Source: Burkholderiaceae bacterium (lineage in GTDB: Bacteria; Pseudomonadota; Gammaproteobacteria; Burkholderiales; Burkholderiaceae_E). From it: a stretch of DNA of 28,314 nt. The notes below the pieces were generated by a model that saw only the letters and a list, made by a program, of their open reading frames with translations, had not been told where the DNA came from and made no database searches. Shown here piece after piece: positions 8,016 to 19,800 of this stretch (position 1 is the first letter of the stretch; each line of letters starts with the position of its first letter). The DNA is taken from positions 1 to 28,314 of the forward strand of contig JAHYJF010000010.1 of assembly GCA_019428955.1 (NCBI GenBank), given 5' to 3'. Position numbers and translations under genes: made by a program.

Positions 8016-9872
8016 TTACCGCAGCCACTTCCAGCTCCACAACCACATCCAGTCAACCAGCGAGTGGGTCCAGATCCAGATCAGCTTGCGATCCCCGATC
8101 TCGACCTTGCCGATTCCCTCCATGCCAGGCCGCAAACGATCGGTGGCGCGTTCCAGCCGGGCCTCGACGCGAAAGAAGTTGCGGCCGTCCTGGGGGGTCG
8201 ATATCGGTGTGATCTGCTGGACGCTGAATGGCAAGAGTTGGTAGGGCATTCCCGATAGCGCCAATTCGCCGCGCTGGCCAACCCGCACATCGGCGATCTC
8301 GCGTTCATCGACGTTCAGCACGACGCGATAGGAATCGAGCGGCGCGATCTCAAACAACACCGCACCCTGCTCAAGCGGGGAACCTAGCAGCTGGCTGAGA
8401 TCGCCAACGACCACGATGCCGTCGAACGGCGCCTTGAGGGTAGCTCGAGAAATCTGTTCTTCGACCAGCGCCAGCTTTGCGCGTGCTTGTTCGCTCTGCG
8501 CCGAGGCTATCAACATCGCGGCGCGATCCTGGATCGCCGCGGCCTGGCGCAGGCGCCGCTGCGCCTGCTCCGCCTCCGACTGCCAGCGCGTGCGCTCGAG
8601 CACCAGCTCGCGGTCATCGAGCCGGGCGAGCGCCTGCCCGGACTTGACGGTGTCGCCGGAGCGCACGAAGCTCTCGGCGACGTAGCCGCGGAACGGCGCT
8701 ACCATCGCACGCTGAACTTCCCCTTCGATCACGGTCTGCGATGCAACGCGGTAGGTCGTGTCAACCAGGGTGACAGCCGCGATCACCAGCACGACGATCA
8801 ACGAGATCAGCTTTATCCCCGGACGCCCCGGCCCGAACAGGGCCTTCGCTCCGCCACGCAGGGCATCGACCGAACGCTGCCACAGACCGCGTTCCTGATA
8901 ACGCTTTAGTTCCACGATCGGACCGAGCAACATGCCGACGGTCTTGCAAAGCCCCAATTCGGAACTGTCGAACGGGCGCTCGCGCACGCGCTCGAAAGTG
9001 ATGACACCGACCATGTCACCGTCGTCGACCAACGGAACCGATAGCAGGCAAGCGTCGCTCCTGGCCGACGACAGGGCAGCGTGGGCGAGGTTGGCGATAG
9101 CGTCCTCGCCGAGCGGCGGATGGACGATCGCCACGTCGAGGTCTAGCACCTCCTCCATGGCGTCCCCGATCCTGCGCACTAAATCGCTACGGGAATCGAA
9201 CGTCGCGGTGTGCGATATCGCCTCTACCAGTACGCCATCACCCCGCTTCAAACCGATTGCTACTCGCTCGCATCCCAACCGCGCCACCAGTTCATTGGCC
9301 GCAGCGAGCAACGCCGAGCCCAGACGAATCTCCTGCAGCGTGGTGGCGATGACCTCGTTGGCCAACCCGAGATACTCAGCCCGCCTGGTCAGATCGCTGA
9401 CCTGCTGCTGGCGCAGCATGTCAATCGCCCAGGCGCTGCCCCAGTGCACCAGCCGCAGGGCTAGTTGTACCCCGGCTTCCGAGCGCGGCTCGATGTCAAG
9501 CACGACAGCACCGCATAAACGGCCGTCCAGCTCGATCGGATAGCCGACCATGACCGGCTCCGGCGCGGCACCAATGGAAACCACGCCCCGCCGTTGCTTG
9601 AGGGTTTCCTCCGCTGTCGGCCCAAGATGCACCAGATTACTGAAGGAGCCCGGCCAGGCAGCGGCCGGCTGATAACTGCCGCCGCCGTCACCGCCAAGAA
9701 ACAGCAGGGCGCCGTTGACGCGCCCGACCTGAGCGCAGAGGATATCCAGCCAGCTGGCCCAGAACTCATCGAGACTCGCTGGCGCAGCAAACCGGACCCA
9801 CGCCGCCGAAGAAGTCGCGGCCTGGGCCCGGTCGGACAGCGAATAGACTGGCGCGCCACTCACCGGCGCCAC
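8016..9872 (-). CDS. GAF-GAF-transmembrane-HlyD adaptor fusion
   Basis: 618 residues. The cytoplasmic half holds two GAF-like sensor modules (about 25-155 and 165-325; for example CLLSVPLVDDGDMVGVITFE at 275-294). A single membrane helix (about 353-371) is followed by a periplasmic HlyD-type adaptor. That adaptor has the lipoyl half VAPFRGYVAESFVRSGDTVK (391-410), a coiled coil (about 418-475), the second half LKAPFDGIVVVGDLSQLLGS (479-498) and a barrel (about 512-592). The C-terminal 20 residues contain seven tryptophans. Two GTG starts are possible, 9872 and 9863. An in-frame TGA lies just upstream of the first, and a GGGG run is better spaced for the second. It starts 55 bases after the SapC-like stop. 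GAF modules on an adaptor suggest that export responds to a cytoplasmic ligand or partner; this is inference. Confidence 0.85.
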   Translation of the reverse strand: MAPVSGAPVYSLSDRAQAATSSAAWVRFAAPASLDEFWASWLDILCAQVGRVNGALLFLGGDGGGSYQPAAAWPGSFSNLVHLGPTAEETLKQRRGVVSIGAAPEPVMVGYPIELDGRLCGAVVLDIEPRSEAGVQLALRLVHWGSAWAIDMLRQQQVSDLTRRAEYLGLANEVIATTLQEIRLGSALLAAANELVARLGCERVAIGLKRGDGVLVEAISHTATFDSRSDLVRRIGDAMEEVLDLDVAIVHPPLGEDAIANLAHAALSSARSDACLLSVPLVDDGDMVGVITFERVRERPFDSSELGLCKTVGMLLGPIVELKRYQERGLWQRSVDALRGGAKALFGPGRPGIKLISLIVVLVIAAVTLVDTTYRVASQTVIEGEVQRAMVAPFRGYVAESFVRSGDTVKSGQALARLDDRELVLERTRWQSEAEQAQRRLRQAAAIQDRAAMLIASAQSEQARAKLALVEEQISRATLKAPFDGIVVVGDLSQLLGSPLEQGAVLFEIAPLDSYRVVLNVDEREIADVRVGQRGELALSGMPYQLLPFSVQQITPISTPQDGRNFFRVEARLERATDRLRPGMEGIGKVEIGDRKLIWIWTHSLVDWMWLWSWKWLR

Positions 9873-9927
9873 CCCCGGTGATCAACTAATCGCCGCGGCA
9901 AGTACGCGCGGCACGCCCACGCCAAAG

Positions 9928-10830
9928 TCAATTTGCGCTGCTCCCCGCGCCCCTCTTCCCTTTCGAATGATCGGATTCCTTGGATCCCTGGCCGTTTGGC
10001 TTGGCGGCCACGGGCTCCGGTCCAGCGGCTGCCTTGGCCGCGCCGTTAGGCTTGGAACCAGCTTCCTGGGCCGCGCCCTCCGTGGCCGCCGGGCTTGCGC
10101 CATCCTTCGTGGCCTGCCCCACCAAACGATCCTTGACAGCAACGAAATTGCGCATCGACTGAAGGTGGAGATAGATCAGTTCCAGTTCGTCGGTGCTCGC
10201 CAAACTGGCCAACTGCTCGCCTTTCAAGGCCTTGAGACGCTTGCGGTCAACCGCCATGAAACCGGTGAGCGCCATCTTGTCGCCGGCAGGAAGCGTGAAT
10301 TGCGCCTGCATTGGCTCGAGCAAATCGAGCTCCTTGAGCTTCTTGCCAAATTGCTGGGTGCGCAGGAACTGCGCTCGATATTCCTGCAGGAACTTCAGCA
10401 CCCGGTCGACGTGCGGCGACGGCTTGCCGTCCTCATTGAACAGGGCCGCGCCACGTCCTTCGTAGTTCAACCCCTTGTACGACTCATCGACGCACAGCGT
10501 GAAGGTCTTGCCGTCCTCGCTCGTGGAGAACACGAACGGATAGCGCCGGATGAATGCCGGGATATAGCGCCCACGCCAGCTATTGTCTTCCGCAAGGTAG
10601 AGATTTTCGTTCTGGCGCGCACCCAGTATTGCAACAGGGACGACATCGTCACCGCTTTGCGCAAAGACAATCGCATACTCCGGCGCCGCTTCCGGAAATT
10701 CCAGAGCCATCAGCGGCACCGAATTGACCTTGCGCGCAAAGGCGAATCCCTGGCCAGCCTCGATCGAGGCCTTGCCGTGACGGCCACCGGACACCGGAAC
10801 AGCGGTTTCGTAGATCAGCAATTGGGTCAT
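9928..10830 (-). CDS. SapC-family protein
   Basis: 300 residues. The body (about 1-235) matches the SapC family, named after the Campylobacter fetus S-layer locus: a conserved VPLMALEFPEAAPEYAIVF block (38-56), RGRYIPAFIRRYPFVFS (86-102) and FTLCVDE. No signal peptide or membrane segment is seen, so it probably works in the cytoplasm. The last 60 residues are a low-complexity tail rich in Ala, Gly, Pro and Lys, longer than the family core needs. ATG 10830 follows the giant gene's stop by 15 bases and has a strong GAGGAG at 10845-10840. SapC proteins have no established biochemical role. Placement directly after a giant surface protein and before export genes suggests a dedicated chaperone or assembly factor. 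Family sure, role unknown. Confidence 0.85.
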   Translation of the reverse strand: MTQLLIYETAVPVSGGRHGKASIEAGQGFAFARKVNSVPLMALEFPEAAPEYAIVFAQSGDDVVPVAILGARQNENLYLAEDNSWRGRYIPAFIRRYPFVFSTSEDGKTFTLCVDESYKGLNYEGRGAALFNEDGKPSPHVDRVLKFLQEYRAQFLRTQQFGKKLKELDLLEPMQAQFTLPAGDKMALTGFMAVDRKRLKALKGEQLASLASTDELELIYLHLQSMRNFVAVKDRLVGQATKDGASPAATEGAAQEAGSKPNGAAKAAAGPEPVAAKPNGQGSKESDHSKGKRGAGSSAN

Positions 10831-10839
10831 GCTATGCGT

Positions 10840-10845
10840 CTCCTC
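10840..10845 (-). promoter_or_regulatory. Strong ribosome binding site for the SapC-like gene
   Basis: GAGGAG on the minus strand, nine bases before ATG 10830 and abutting the TGA of the giant gene (10848-10846). It fixes the SapC start and would allow termination-coupled initiation after the giant protein is made. Confidence 0.8.
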
Positions 10846-13800
10846 TCATTGATGAATGGGCGAGTGCAGCCTGCTCAATTCCGAGTTCACCTTGGGGGCT
10901 GCATCGATCTGGATCCTAAGAATGCTATTAGGATTACTCGGCTCCCCCTTGCGCGCAAGGTTGTTGACGAAGTCAGTCTGCCATGCCGGTGCCTTCAGCG
11001 CTTTCGGCAAGACCACGCCGGCGGCCGGACTGTCGTAGAACTTCGACCAGTCGATGCTCGGCACCGTCGGGAACGACGGCGCGACGAGCGGGTCGATACT
11101 GCGATCATGACTGGGCTTATCGTTCGCCGAGACGTCTTCCGGAGCGAGACTGGTGCGAACCCCGGCCGACAAGGTCGTTGCCATCAGGCCATCATCGACG
11201 TGACCCAACCCCGCAACGTGACCGAGTTCATGCTGTAGCACGCTGAGCAGATCGATGCGGCCCGTGGCCGAGTCGCCCTGAGCCGCGAGAACATCGCCGC
11301 TCAGAATGAACTCGCTGTCGTCGCCCGGCGTCGGATCGATGAACCAGCCATAGCCGGCCGCATCGATGTCGATCAGCACCCGGCCGTCGACATAGGACCC
11401 CAGCTCGAGGCCCGGCAAGTCGACGATCTCGATTTCCGCCGAACCTATCGACTGGGCGAAACTTTCGCCGTTGGCAACGCTCCAGCGCCTGATGGCTTCA
11501 TCGACCAACGGTCCGAGGTCGCTCGAAACGAGAGCATCGCCAGTGTAGACCGTCGACGGCGTGGTTTCGGCAAAGATGGTGTTGGCCAGGTTCGCGACGG
11601 CTTCGTCATTGGTCTTCAACGTTACCGAATCGAAACTGGTGGTGCCGCCACGCGAGATCAAGCCGAACCGACCATCGACGGCTACGGCGTTGTAGGTGAA
11701 TGCCACCGCCGCCTGTCCGTCGAGAGTGACGCTGACCGTCGTGCCCTTGAGCATCACGCTCAGCTCGTAGTCCCGGCCGGCCACAATGTTCCTGGAGACC
11801 GATGCGTCGATGACCACCCCGGCCTTGCTGCTGCTGTGACCGATGATGATACTGTCGGCGGGCGCATCGATGACCACGAACTTGTAGTTCTCGGCGTCGT
11901 AGCGGTCGAAGATGAATCCGCCCTGGCCAGTCGTGCTCAGCGTTGCGTCGAAACCAAGGATCGAAAGCGCCTGAATGCTTGGCGCTCCCAAAGTCGCCAG
12001 ATGCACTGCACTGTCCTCGCCCGTCGCCGGGGTGCCCGCAAAGCGGCCACCGGCGGCAGTCCAGGCTCCGGTGCTTGGCTGGCCGGTGAAGGATTCACCC
12101 GGGCCATCGTCGAAGTTATCGGTCTTGACGGTCGTGGCTTCCGGTGCCAGCATCTGGACGACGATATTGTCGAACGTGCCACGGGCATTGTCCGAACCGA
12201 CCCCGACCAGGCCCCAGTTGAGGCCGAAGGCCCAGTCATCGATGATGCGGGCGCTGTACGTCTGCGTCAGCGACAGCTTGCCATCGACTATGATCGTGGC
12301 GTTCAACCCGTTGATCGAGAGCATCAGGTTGTAGACCTGGTTGGGCTTGGCCATGAACGGGGTCTGGACGTCGACGACCCAGCCAGTATGGTCACGATGG
12401 CCAATCACCAGCTTGTTCGTCGACGCATCGATGCCGGCGAATTTGAAGTCGCTCTTGTCGATGTAGTCGAAGATCAGGTAGGAATTGGCCTTCCACTGGG
12501 CGGTCGGCTTGATCACCTTCACCGCGGCCTTCATCTCGAAGTAGCTCGGCAGCGCGTCACCGATCTGTAATACCGCCGCCGCATCTCCGCTGGGTGAACG
12601 CGCCGACACCGACAGCGCTCCCTTGGTCACATCCCAGAGACCGCTGTCGACCGCGAAGCCGCTCAACGGCTGCGTCGGGTCGTTGAAGGTAGCCGAGCGC
12701 AATACGTCGCGCTTGCCGCCCGGGATATTGCCGGCCTGGATGTCGCGCGGGGCACCGGTCTGATCCTGCCAGGCCGGATCCTGCTGACGGACCATGCCGA
12801 GTTCGCCTTCGGGCTCGCCATTGCGCAGCGGGTCGCCTCCGGCGTCGTCGGCGCGGGTGAAGTCCGCCCCGTCGGAAGCCGACAGCGCGTACAGGAACTC
12901 GCCCAGCTGCGGCTGCAGCGTGCGCGATACCGTGCCCATTCCATAGGGCGCGAACGGCACGATAAAGCTGTTGAACTCCCCGACCCAGTCGATCAGCCGG
13001 TCGCCTCCGGTATTGGCGATCAGCACGTCGCGGCCAGCACCGCCGTAGGCCCGATCCTCGTAGCTCGGGTGAGTGTCGGGTGCGTCGTTGGCGCCGTCAT
13101 TGGTGCTCTGATCGTCGTCGGCGTTGAGCAGGTCGTTGCCCCAGCCGCCATAGATGTTGTCGCGCCCGGTGCCGCCGACCAGCCAGTCGTTGCCGTTGTC
13201 GCCGAAGATCTTGTCGTCGCCGTCAGAAAAGACGGTTCCCCACGTCTGGCTGGTCTGCTCGACACCCTCGGTTGCGTCGAAATTGAGCAGGAAATTCTCG
13301 AGGCGCGCGAGCGGCGCGTACTCGTCGTATTCGGCAAACTCGGTCGTTATCGGGTCGTAGCGCAGAACATTGCCGGGGTTGACGGGATTCGAATAGAACC
13401 CGGGCAACGCCTCGGCGCCGGAAATGGCATCGTCGCCGCTGGCCCCGTGCAACCAGTCGCTGCCCAGGCCGCCGTAGATGATGTCATCCGAAGTATGCTT
13501 CGACTCGCCACTGAATTCGTCGGCGCTGCCAGACCAGAGTTCGTCCTGGCTGAAGGGAGTCAGATCGACGGTCTTCTTGAGCTGGCCAGTGACATCGAGG
13601 TCCGCCTGCTGGATCTTGCCCGGGGTGCTGATCGAGGATTGCTTGCTGGCCACGATGACCCCATTGAGCACCTCCGCGGTGCCGTTGCGGCTGGTGAAGA
13701 TGCGGCCATCGTCGCCGATAACCCCGTCCTGCCCGTTGCCGCCCGAGATCCAATCGTTGCCATAACCGCCGACGATGTCGTCGTCCTGGCCTTCGCCGAA

Positions 13801-16800
13801 GATCACGTCGTCGCCCTTCATGCCGTAGATGAAGTCGTCGCCGGATTCGCCGTGGATTTCGTCGCCAGCACCGATGTCGGCGCTTGCCGCGGAGTCGAAG
13901 TCCGGTCCGCCCTGGGTGTAATCGAGCAGATCGGCAGCCCGCACCACTATACGAACGTCGCCACGGTCACTCGCCAGGTCGTAATTGAACTGCTTGAAGG
14001 TCGTCCCACCATCAGCGCCGACGCTGACCAGGCGATAGATGTTGCCGTTGTCGCCCAAAATCATGTCAGAGTCGTTGGCGTGACCGCTGGCCGTCTCGTC
14101 GCCCGCATTGAGGCGGGCGATGTCGGTGCCAGCCCCGCCAAACAGCATGTCTTCGCCACTGGCGTCGCTGCGCCGATCGGGGGAGTCCAGACTGAACAGG
14201 CTCGAGTTGCCGCCGATGATGTCGTCCTGGCCGAGATTGCCGAAGATCACATCATTGCCACCGTTGCCTTCGATGTAGTCGTCACCGTCGGTTGCGAGGT
14301 TCTCGACCGAGGCCTGGACCAACAGGGTACCGTCAGACAGGCGAGCTGCTCCGACCGCAAGGTCGATCGAGCCGTCGCCCTGGATGACGTCGTCGCCGAG
14401 CTGGCCGAAGATCTGGTCGTTGCCAGCGCCGCCAGCGATGTAGTCGTTGCCGAAGCGGGTGTTACCTGACGACCCTTCGTTAAAAGTGTCGTGGTCTCTG
14501 ATCAGGATGTCGAAGTCTTCCCAGACCGGTGCTCCGCCTGGAATCAACTGTGAATCAGCCGTGACGAGCACCGAGCCGCTCGCTTCACCCAGACCGGTGG
14601 CGTAGATCTGCCCACCACTTTCCGGGCTTAGAGTGCGATAGCGCGCGTTGGCAAAGCCGTCACCGACCGTCCGGTCGAGATCGACGTTGTCGCCAAAGAT
14701 CAGGTCGCGCTCGCTGCCGCCGTCGAGCCGGTCGCCGTAGGCGCCGCCGATCAGGACGTCCTCGCCGGCTTCACCGCGAATGGTGTCCGAGCCGCCGATG
14801 GCGTACGCCAGAGTCTGGACGAGGTCCAGAGTTGCGGCGTCACCGTCCTTGACATAGCTCAACAGCGCGTTGTCGCCGTGAGCGATGTCGTTGTTGGCGC
14901 CAAGACGAATGTCGTCGGCCGCGTAACCGCCAAGAACCAGGTCCACACCGGCACCGGTGACGATGGTGTCGTTGCCGCCATCGTCATACTCGATGGTCTC
15001 GACGACTCCCAGCGTAATCGGCAGGTTGCCCAGCTGATGCGGGGTATCGGCGTTCGCCGCCGTGATCCGGCCGCTGTCGCCAATCACCAGGTTCGAGCCG
15101 TCACCGGCATTGATCGTGTCGCCATAGCGGCCGCCAATCACGATGTCGTCACCACCCAGCGTGGTGATCGTGTCCGCACCGCCGTACTGCGTCGTCGACA
15201 GGCTCTCGATCAGGTCGATGTCCGTCAGGTCACCATCGACAATGACGTAGTCGATCACGCCGTGGTCGCCGAACACGATGTTATGGCCTGCTTCGTCGGA
15301 GATCGTGTCCCCTTCGTCGCCGCCGAGGATCTGATCGTCGCCAGTACCACCGTAGATGGTGTCGGCTGCGCCGTTGTCGGGCTCAACCGTGGCGATCCGG
15401 GTCACCGCCCCGGTGGTCAGGATGCGCAATGTTCCCGCAGCCTGGTCGATCTGGCCATGGTCACCAAAGACGATATCGTTGCCGCCGTCTCCGTAGATAG
15501 TGTCGCTGCCAGCAACCAGCCCATCGTGATCGTCGAGCGTGCTGGTGTTCACCTGCACGACGGTGATGACGCGGGTGTTGACATCGACATTGATGCCCGA
15601 GTCGCCGTAGACGTGATCGGCGCCGCCCTGGGCGTGAATCTCGTCGTCGCCGGAACCGCCAAAGAGGTGATCGCCCGCCTGGCTGCCCCAGATCGTGTCG
15701 TCGCCGGCGCCACCGTAGATGGTCACGCTCTGGCTCGAAGCGCGGGCGTCGATGGTGTCGTTGCCAGCGTAGTCGAAGACGATGCCCAGTTCCGACGGCA
15801 CACCGGATTGGCCGTTATAGCGCGCGCCGTCCTGCGAGGTGTCACCATAGACCACCAGAGGCGATGAACTGCCGGTGATGGTGATGGTGTCGCCCTTGCT
15901 GGTCGACGTATTGCCGCCCCCATGTACGATGGTGATGCCGCCGTGATCCGCAACGGTGCTAAGGGTGTCGTTGATCGTGAAGGTGTCGTCGCCCTGGCCC
16001 AGCAGGACCTCGGCGACCTCGATGTTGCGGTAAGTGATGCCGGCGGCAAAGATCTTGCCTCCCGGGAAGGCCTCTTCTCCGAACGACAAGTCCCCAGACA
16101 GGTCCAGACCGGAAATATTGGTGCTGGCAATGAACTCGCCGTCGATCGAGTTGCCGGAATGCCAGGTGCCGGCGTCCATCACGCCAACATCGTCCGAGCC
16201 GCTCGAATCATTATGGATGTTGAGAGTGTCGATCAACGTGTCTTCATCGATCCCGGAATCGGGGATCGTCGGCAGCGGCTCATCGAACTCGTCAGGCAAC
16301 ATGATTGCCGTCTTGAGCGCACGGTCTGCCGTCGGGTCGATATAGCCCTCGATATAGAGCGGTCCGGCGATGCTGTTGACGACGTGCGCCTCGATCGGGA
16401 AGGTCTTCAGCGGTTGCGCCGGCAGCGGAGGCTGCGGTTTGGCCGCATTTACGGTAACCGTCTGCGGAATCCACCAGTCCGTCGTGGTGAAGGTCAGCGT
16501 CGTCGGCACCGTGGTCGTGAGATTGTCGGGCAGCATCGTGACGGTAACGTCGTCCGTAGGCGCCTTGGTCAGGCGCACGGTGTAGCTGTCCGGCACAGAC
16601 TCGTCGGCGCCAGTCGCCGGGTCGTCGGCCACGACGATGGTATTGCCGTCGCTCTGGTCGATCAGAATACCGGCGCGGTCGTTGTCTACGACCTTGACCT
16701 TGAAGTTCGTCCCATCGTAGCCGCCGGTAGCGGTGTGCTGGATGGACGCCAGGAGCGTGTTTTCAACCTTGGAGTCGTCGACCGCGGTCACGGTCATCGT

Positions 16801-19800
16801 CACCGGGTCGGCCCAGTTGGTGCTGTCGAAGGTTATGGTGTGGCTCGCCGAGTCATAACGGGTGTCGGTGCTCGAGACCGTAACCTGGCTGTCAGGCGTG
16901 ACGGTCACGACCACCGTCCCCGACGCAACCGGCTTGCCGAGCTGCACCGTGTAGGTGTCGGTAACCTGGGTCGTCGCGTCGCCCTCGAGTACCAGATCGC
17001 GGTACCCGGTTCCTGTGACGATGACCTCGGGCCGGTCGTTATCCTTGACCGTCACGCGGACGTTCTTGATCGGCACGTGGTTGAACGTCGTGTCGGCGCT
17101 CTGCGCGCTGTGGCTGATCGCGTAGATCCGCTCACCCTCGCTCAGGCCGTCATCAACCGCCTTGACATAGATCGTCTGCGCCGAGGTGTCGGTTGCGGTG
17201 AGAGTCAGGTAGCGGCTCCAGGTCACCTTGTCGAGGGAAATCAGGACCGAATCACCGGCCGGTGATCCGTCTTCCTCTTCCTGGGTGGTGCGCGCCGCCG
17301 AAACATTTATGTACACCGGTTGGCCGGGCGTGCCGGCCAGCTTGATGGTGTAATGGTCGATGGTCTCGCCCTGCTCGTTGACCACCGTAGAGCCATCGGT
17401 CTGCTCGACTACGATCTGGCCGCTCGGACCGCCGGTCGCGCTGGCGACGTTGAGACCGATTCCCGGAACGAGCAGATTGCCGTACGCCGAGTCGGCTGAG
17501 GCCATGGAGTGGTTGATCACCCCGCTGCGTCCTTCGAGATCGAGGCTGACGATGTCCTCGGTCACGTCGCCGGCAACGTCGAAGGTGTCGCTGCCCTTGC
17601 CACCGATAATGGTCGTTACCACCCCGACCGCGGTGCTGCGGATGAAGAAGTGATCGTCGCCCTCCAGGCCATCGACGTCGAGCGCTTCCATGTTCAGGTA
17701 GCGGACATTCAGACCCGCACCATACACGGCCTCGTCGGTGATCACGAAATTGTCGTCCTTCTCGGTTCCGATGACCACCACCTTGTCGAAACCGGCCCCA
17801 CCGTCGAGATCGACCGGGGCGTTGATGTTGTACATCACGGTATCGTTGCCGCCGCCTCCAACTGCCTGGGTGACTGCCTCGGTGGAGAAGCCGGAGTCGT
17901 CGGCGAGCGCGAACGCCCTGATGACGAACACGTCGTTGCCGTCATTGCCCTCGAGCCGCGTCTCCGCCTTGTTGCTGTAGACGGTGAACTGGTCGTTGCC
18001 AGTGCCGCCGTAGGCGGTCAGGGCGAAACTCGCACCTCGGCTGAGATAGCCGACAGTCGTTTCGACCGTAGCGAAATCATCGCCGGCAGCCACGGTGGCG
18101 GAATCATCGTCCGCGGGCACCGAGATGCGCGGCGCGCCGTACATCTGGCCGATCTGGACCTCGTCGTCACCTGCACCGGCGTCGAGCGTGGTCAGCGCGG
18201 CGTTGTCGTCGACCGCAAAGAAGTCGTCGCCACCAAAGCTGCGAACGATCAGGCGAGAGTTGATGTTCTCGTCGTAGTTGATGCGCTCTACGTCATCTCG
18301 CACCTGGTTGCGAACATCGTCGACAGAACCGTGCATCAGGGCCACGAACGCCGGCGTGTTGCCGGGAACCGGGACGCTGAACCCTTCTGTCAGAGCCGTT
18401 ACCCGACGCAGCAGGAACACGTCGGCGTCTTCGCTGCCGTCGATGTTCAGGGTGTCGAGGCCATCATCCTTGGCGCCGCTGTCGAGCACGTTGACTATGT
18501 AATCGTGCGTTCCTTCCGACAGGCTGCCATGGGTCAGAACGGTGTAGGTGTCGGTGCCGCCGCGGCCGTCGAGGTCGACGGTGTCGCGCACCGAGGTAAC
18601 TGACCCATCGTCGAGGCGGTCGCGCAACGCCGTCATCGTCGGCAGATGGTCGACGATGATGATGTCGTCACCGCCGGCCAGGCCGTCGGTGTCGCCGAGC
18701 ACGCGCACGTGCCCGAGCAGCGAATCCGGCCGCAGCGTAATCGTATCGGCCTGGCGCTCGCCAGCCAGTTCGATTTCGTTGGACGCAAGCGTTCCTTCGA
18801 CCAGCAGGGTCGTGCCGGTAGCGTCGACGTTGCCGGTGTCGCCATAGCCGCTGTGCACCTTGAGATGGCGTCCGGAGGTGATCGTGCTGCCCGCCTGGAG
18901 GTGAACGTTATCTCCCGCCTGCAGCAGTACGTCGCCGCCGCCGCTGGTTGCCGGCGCGCTGATCGACGCCGCCGAATCCATGATGAGGTCTTCGCCCGTG
19001 GCAGCCGAATCCCTTACCGACAACACCACATCGCCGGTTGCCGCATAAACCGTACCGACGTACATCGCGCCGGCGGTTTCCGTGACGTAGATGCTGCTGT
19101 TGTAGGCCCAGGCGTTGAGCTTGCCCTGCTCCGGGTTAGAGGAATCGATTTCCAGCGCGTTGGCGACCTCGCCGATATCGCCGTGATTCGCCTCGAGGTT
19201 GATGGTGACGCCAGTCACGTTGTTCTCGAGTGCGCCGTTGGCATCGAGGATCGAACCGTTCAAGGTCTTGAGCCAGACGTTGGTCGTCTTGCTGCGCACC
19301 TTGTCGACCCGCATGTTGCCGCTGGTCTCAATCAGATATGCGGTGGACAACGCCAGGGCGTTGACGGTTCCGAGAACGCCGCCGTAGGAGGTATCGATGT
19401 CGAACGGATTGACAGTGGTGCCGATCGCGCCCGCCACCGATTCCAGATCGACGCTGACCGCTTCTATGTTGGCCGAGGCATCGTCATTGCGGTCGACGAT
19501 CGAATCCTGGGACACGATATCGACGGTACCTTGACGGGCCTTGATCAGGCCAATGTTGGTCGCGCCGTCCACCGTCAGGGTGACATCGCCATTCGTTGAC
19601 TCGAAGGTCGTAATGTTGAGCGTAGTCGGGCTGTTGATGAAGGCGTCGTTGCCGAGCAGACCGGAGAGGTCTCCGGCGACGAACACGTCGAAGAAGTTCC
19701 CGGCCGAGCCAATGTTCTGGCCCGCCTTCAGATACAGGTCGCCGGTATCGACGTTGACAATGGGACCAGCGGCATCGTCATTGGCATCGATGATGGAGCC

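Noticed and set aside
9892..9912. GC hairpin (gccgcg / cgcggc, 9-base loop) between the SapC-like and GAF-HlyD genes as a terminator
   Set aside because: The stem is only six pairs, there is no T-run after it on the minus strand, and the next gene continues the same operon.
13069..14469. Long plus-strand open frame of 466 codons opposite the RTX region, and similar ones at 15922-17265, 20041-22017 and 25639-27849
   Set aside because: They mirror the minus-strand giant gene, have repetitive, valine/aspartate- or arginine-rich translations without known domains, and arise because GC-rich codons leave few stops on the opposite strand.
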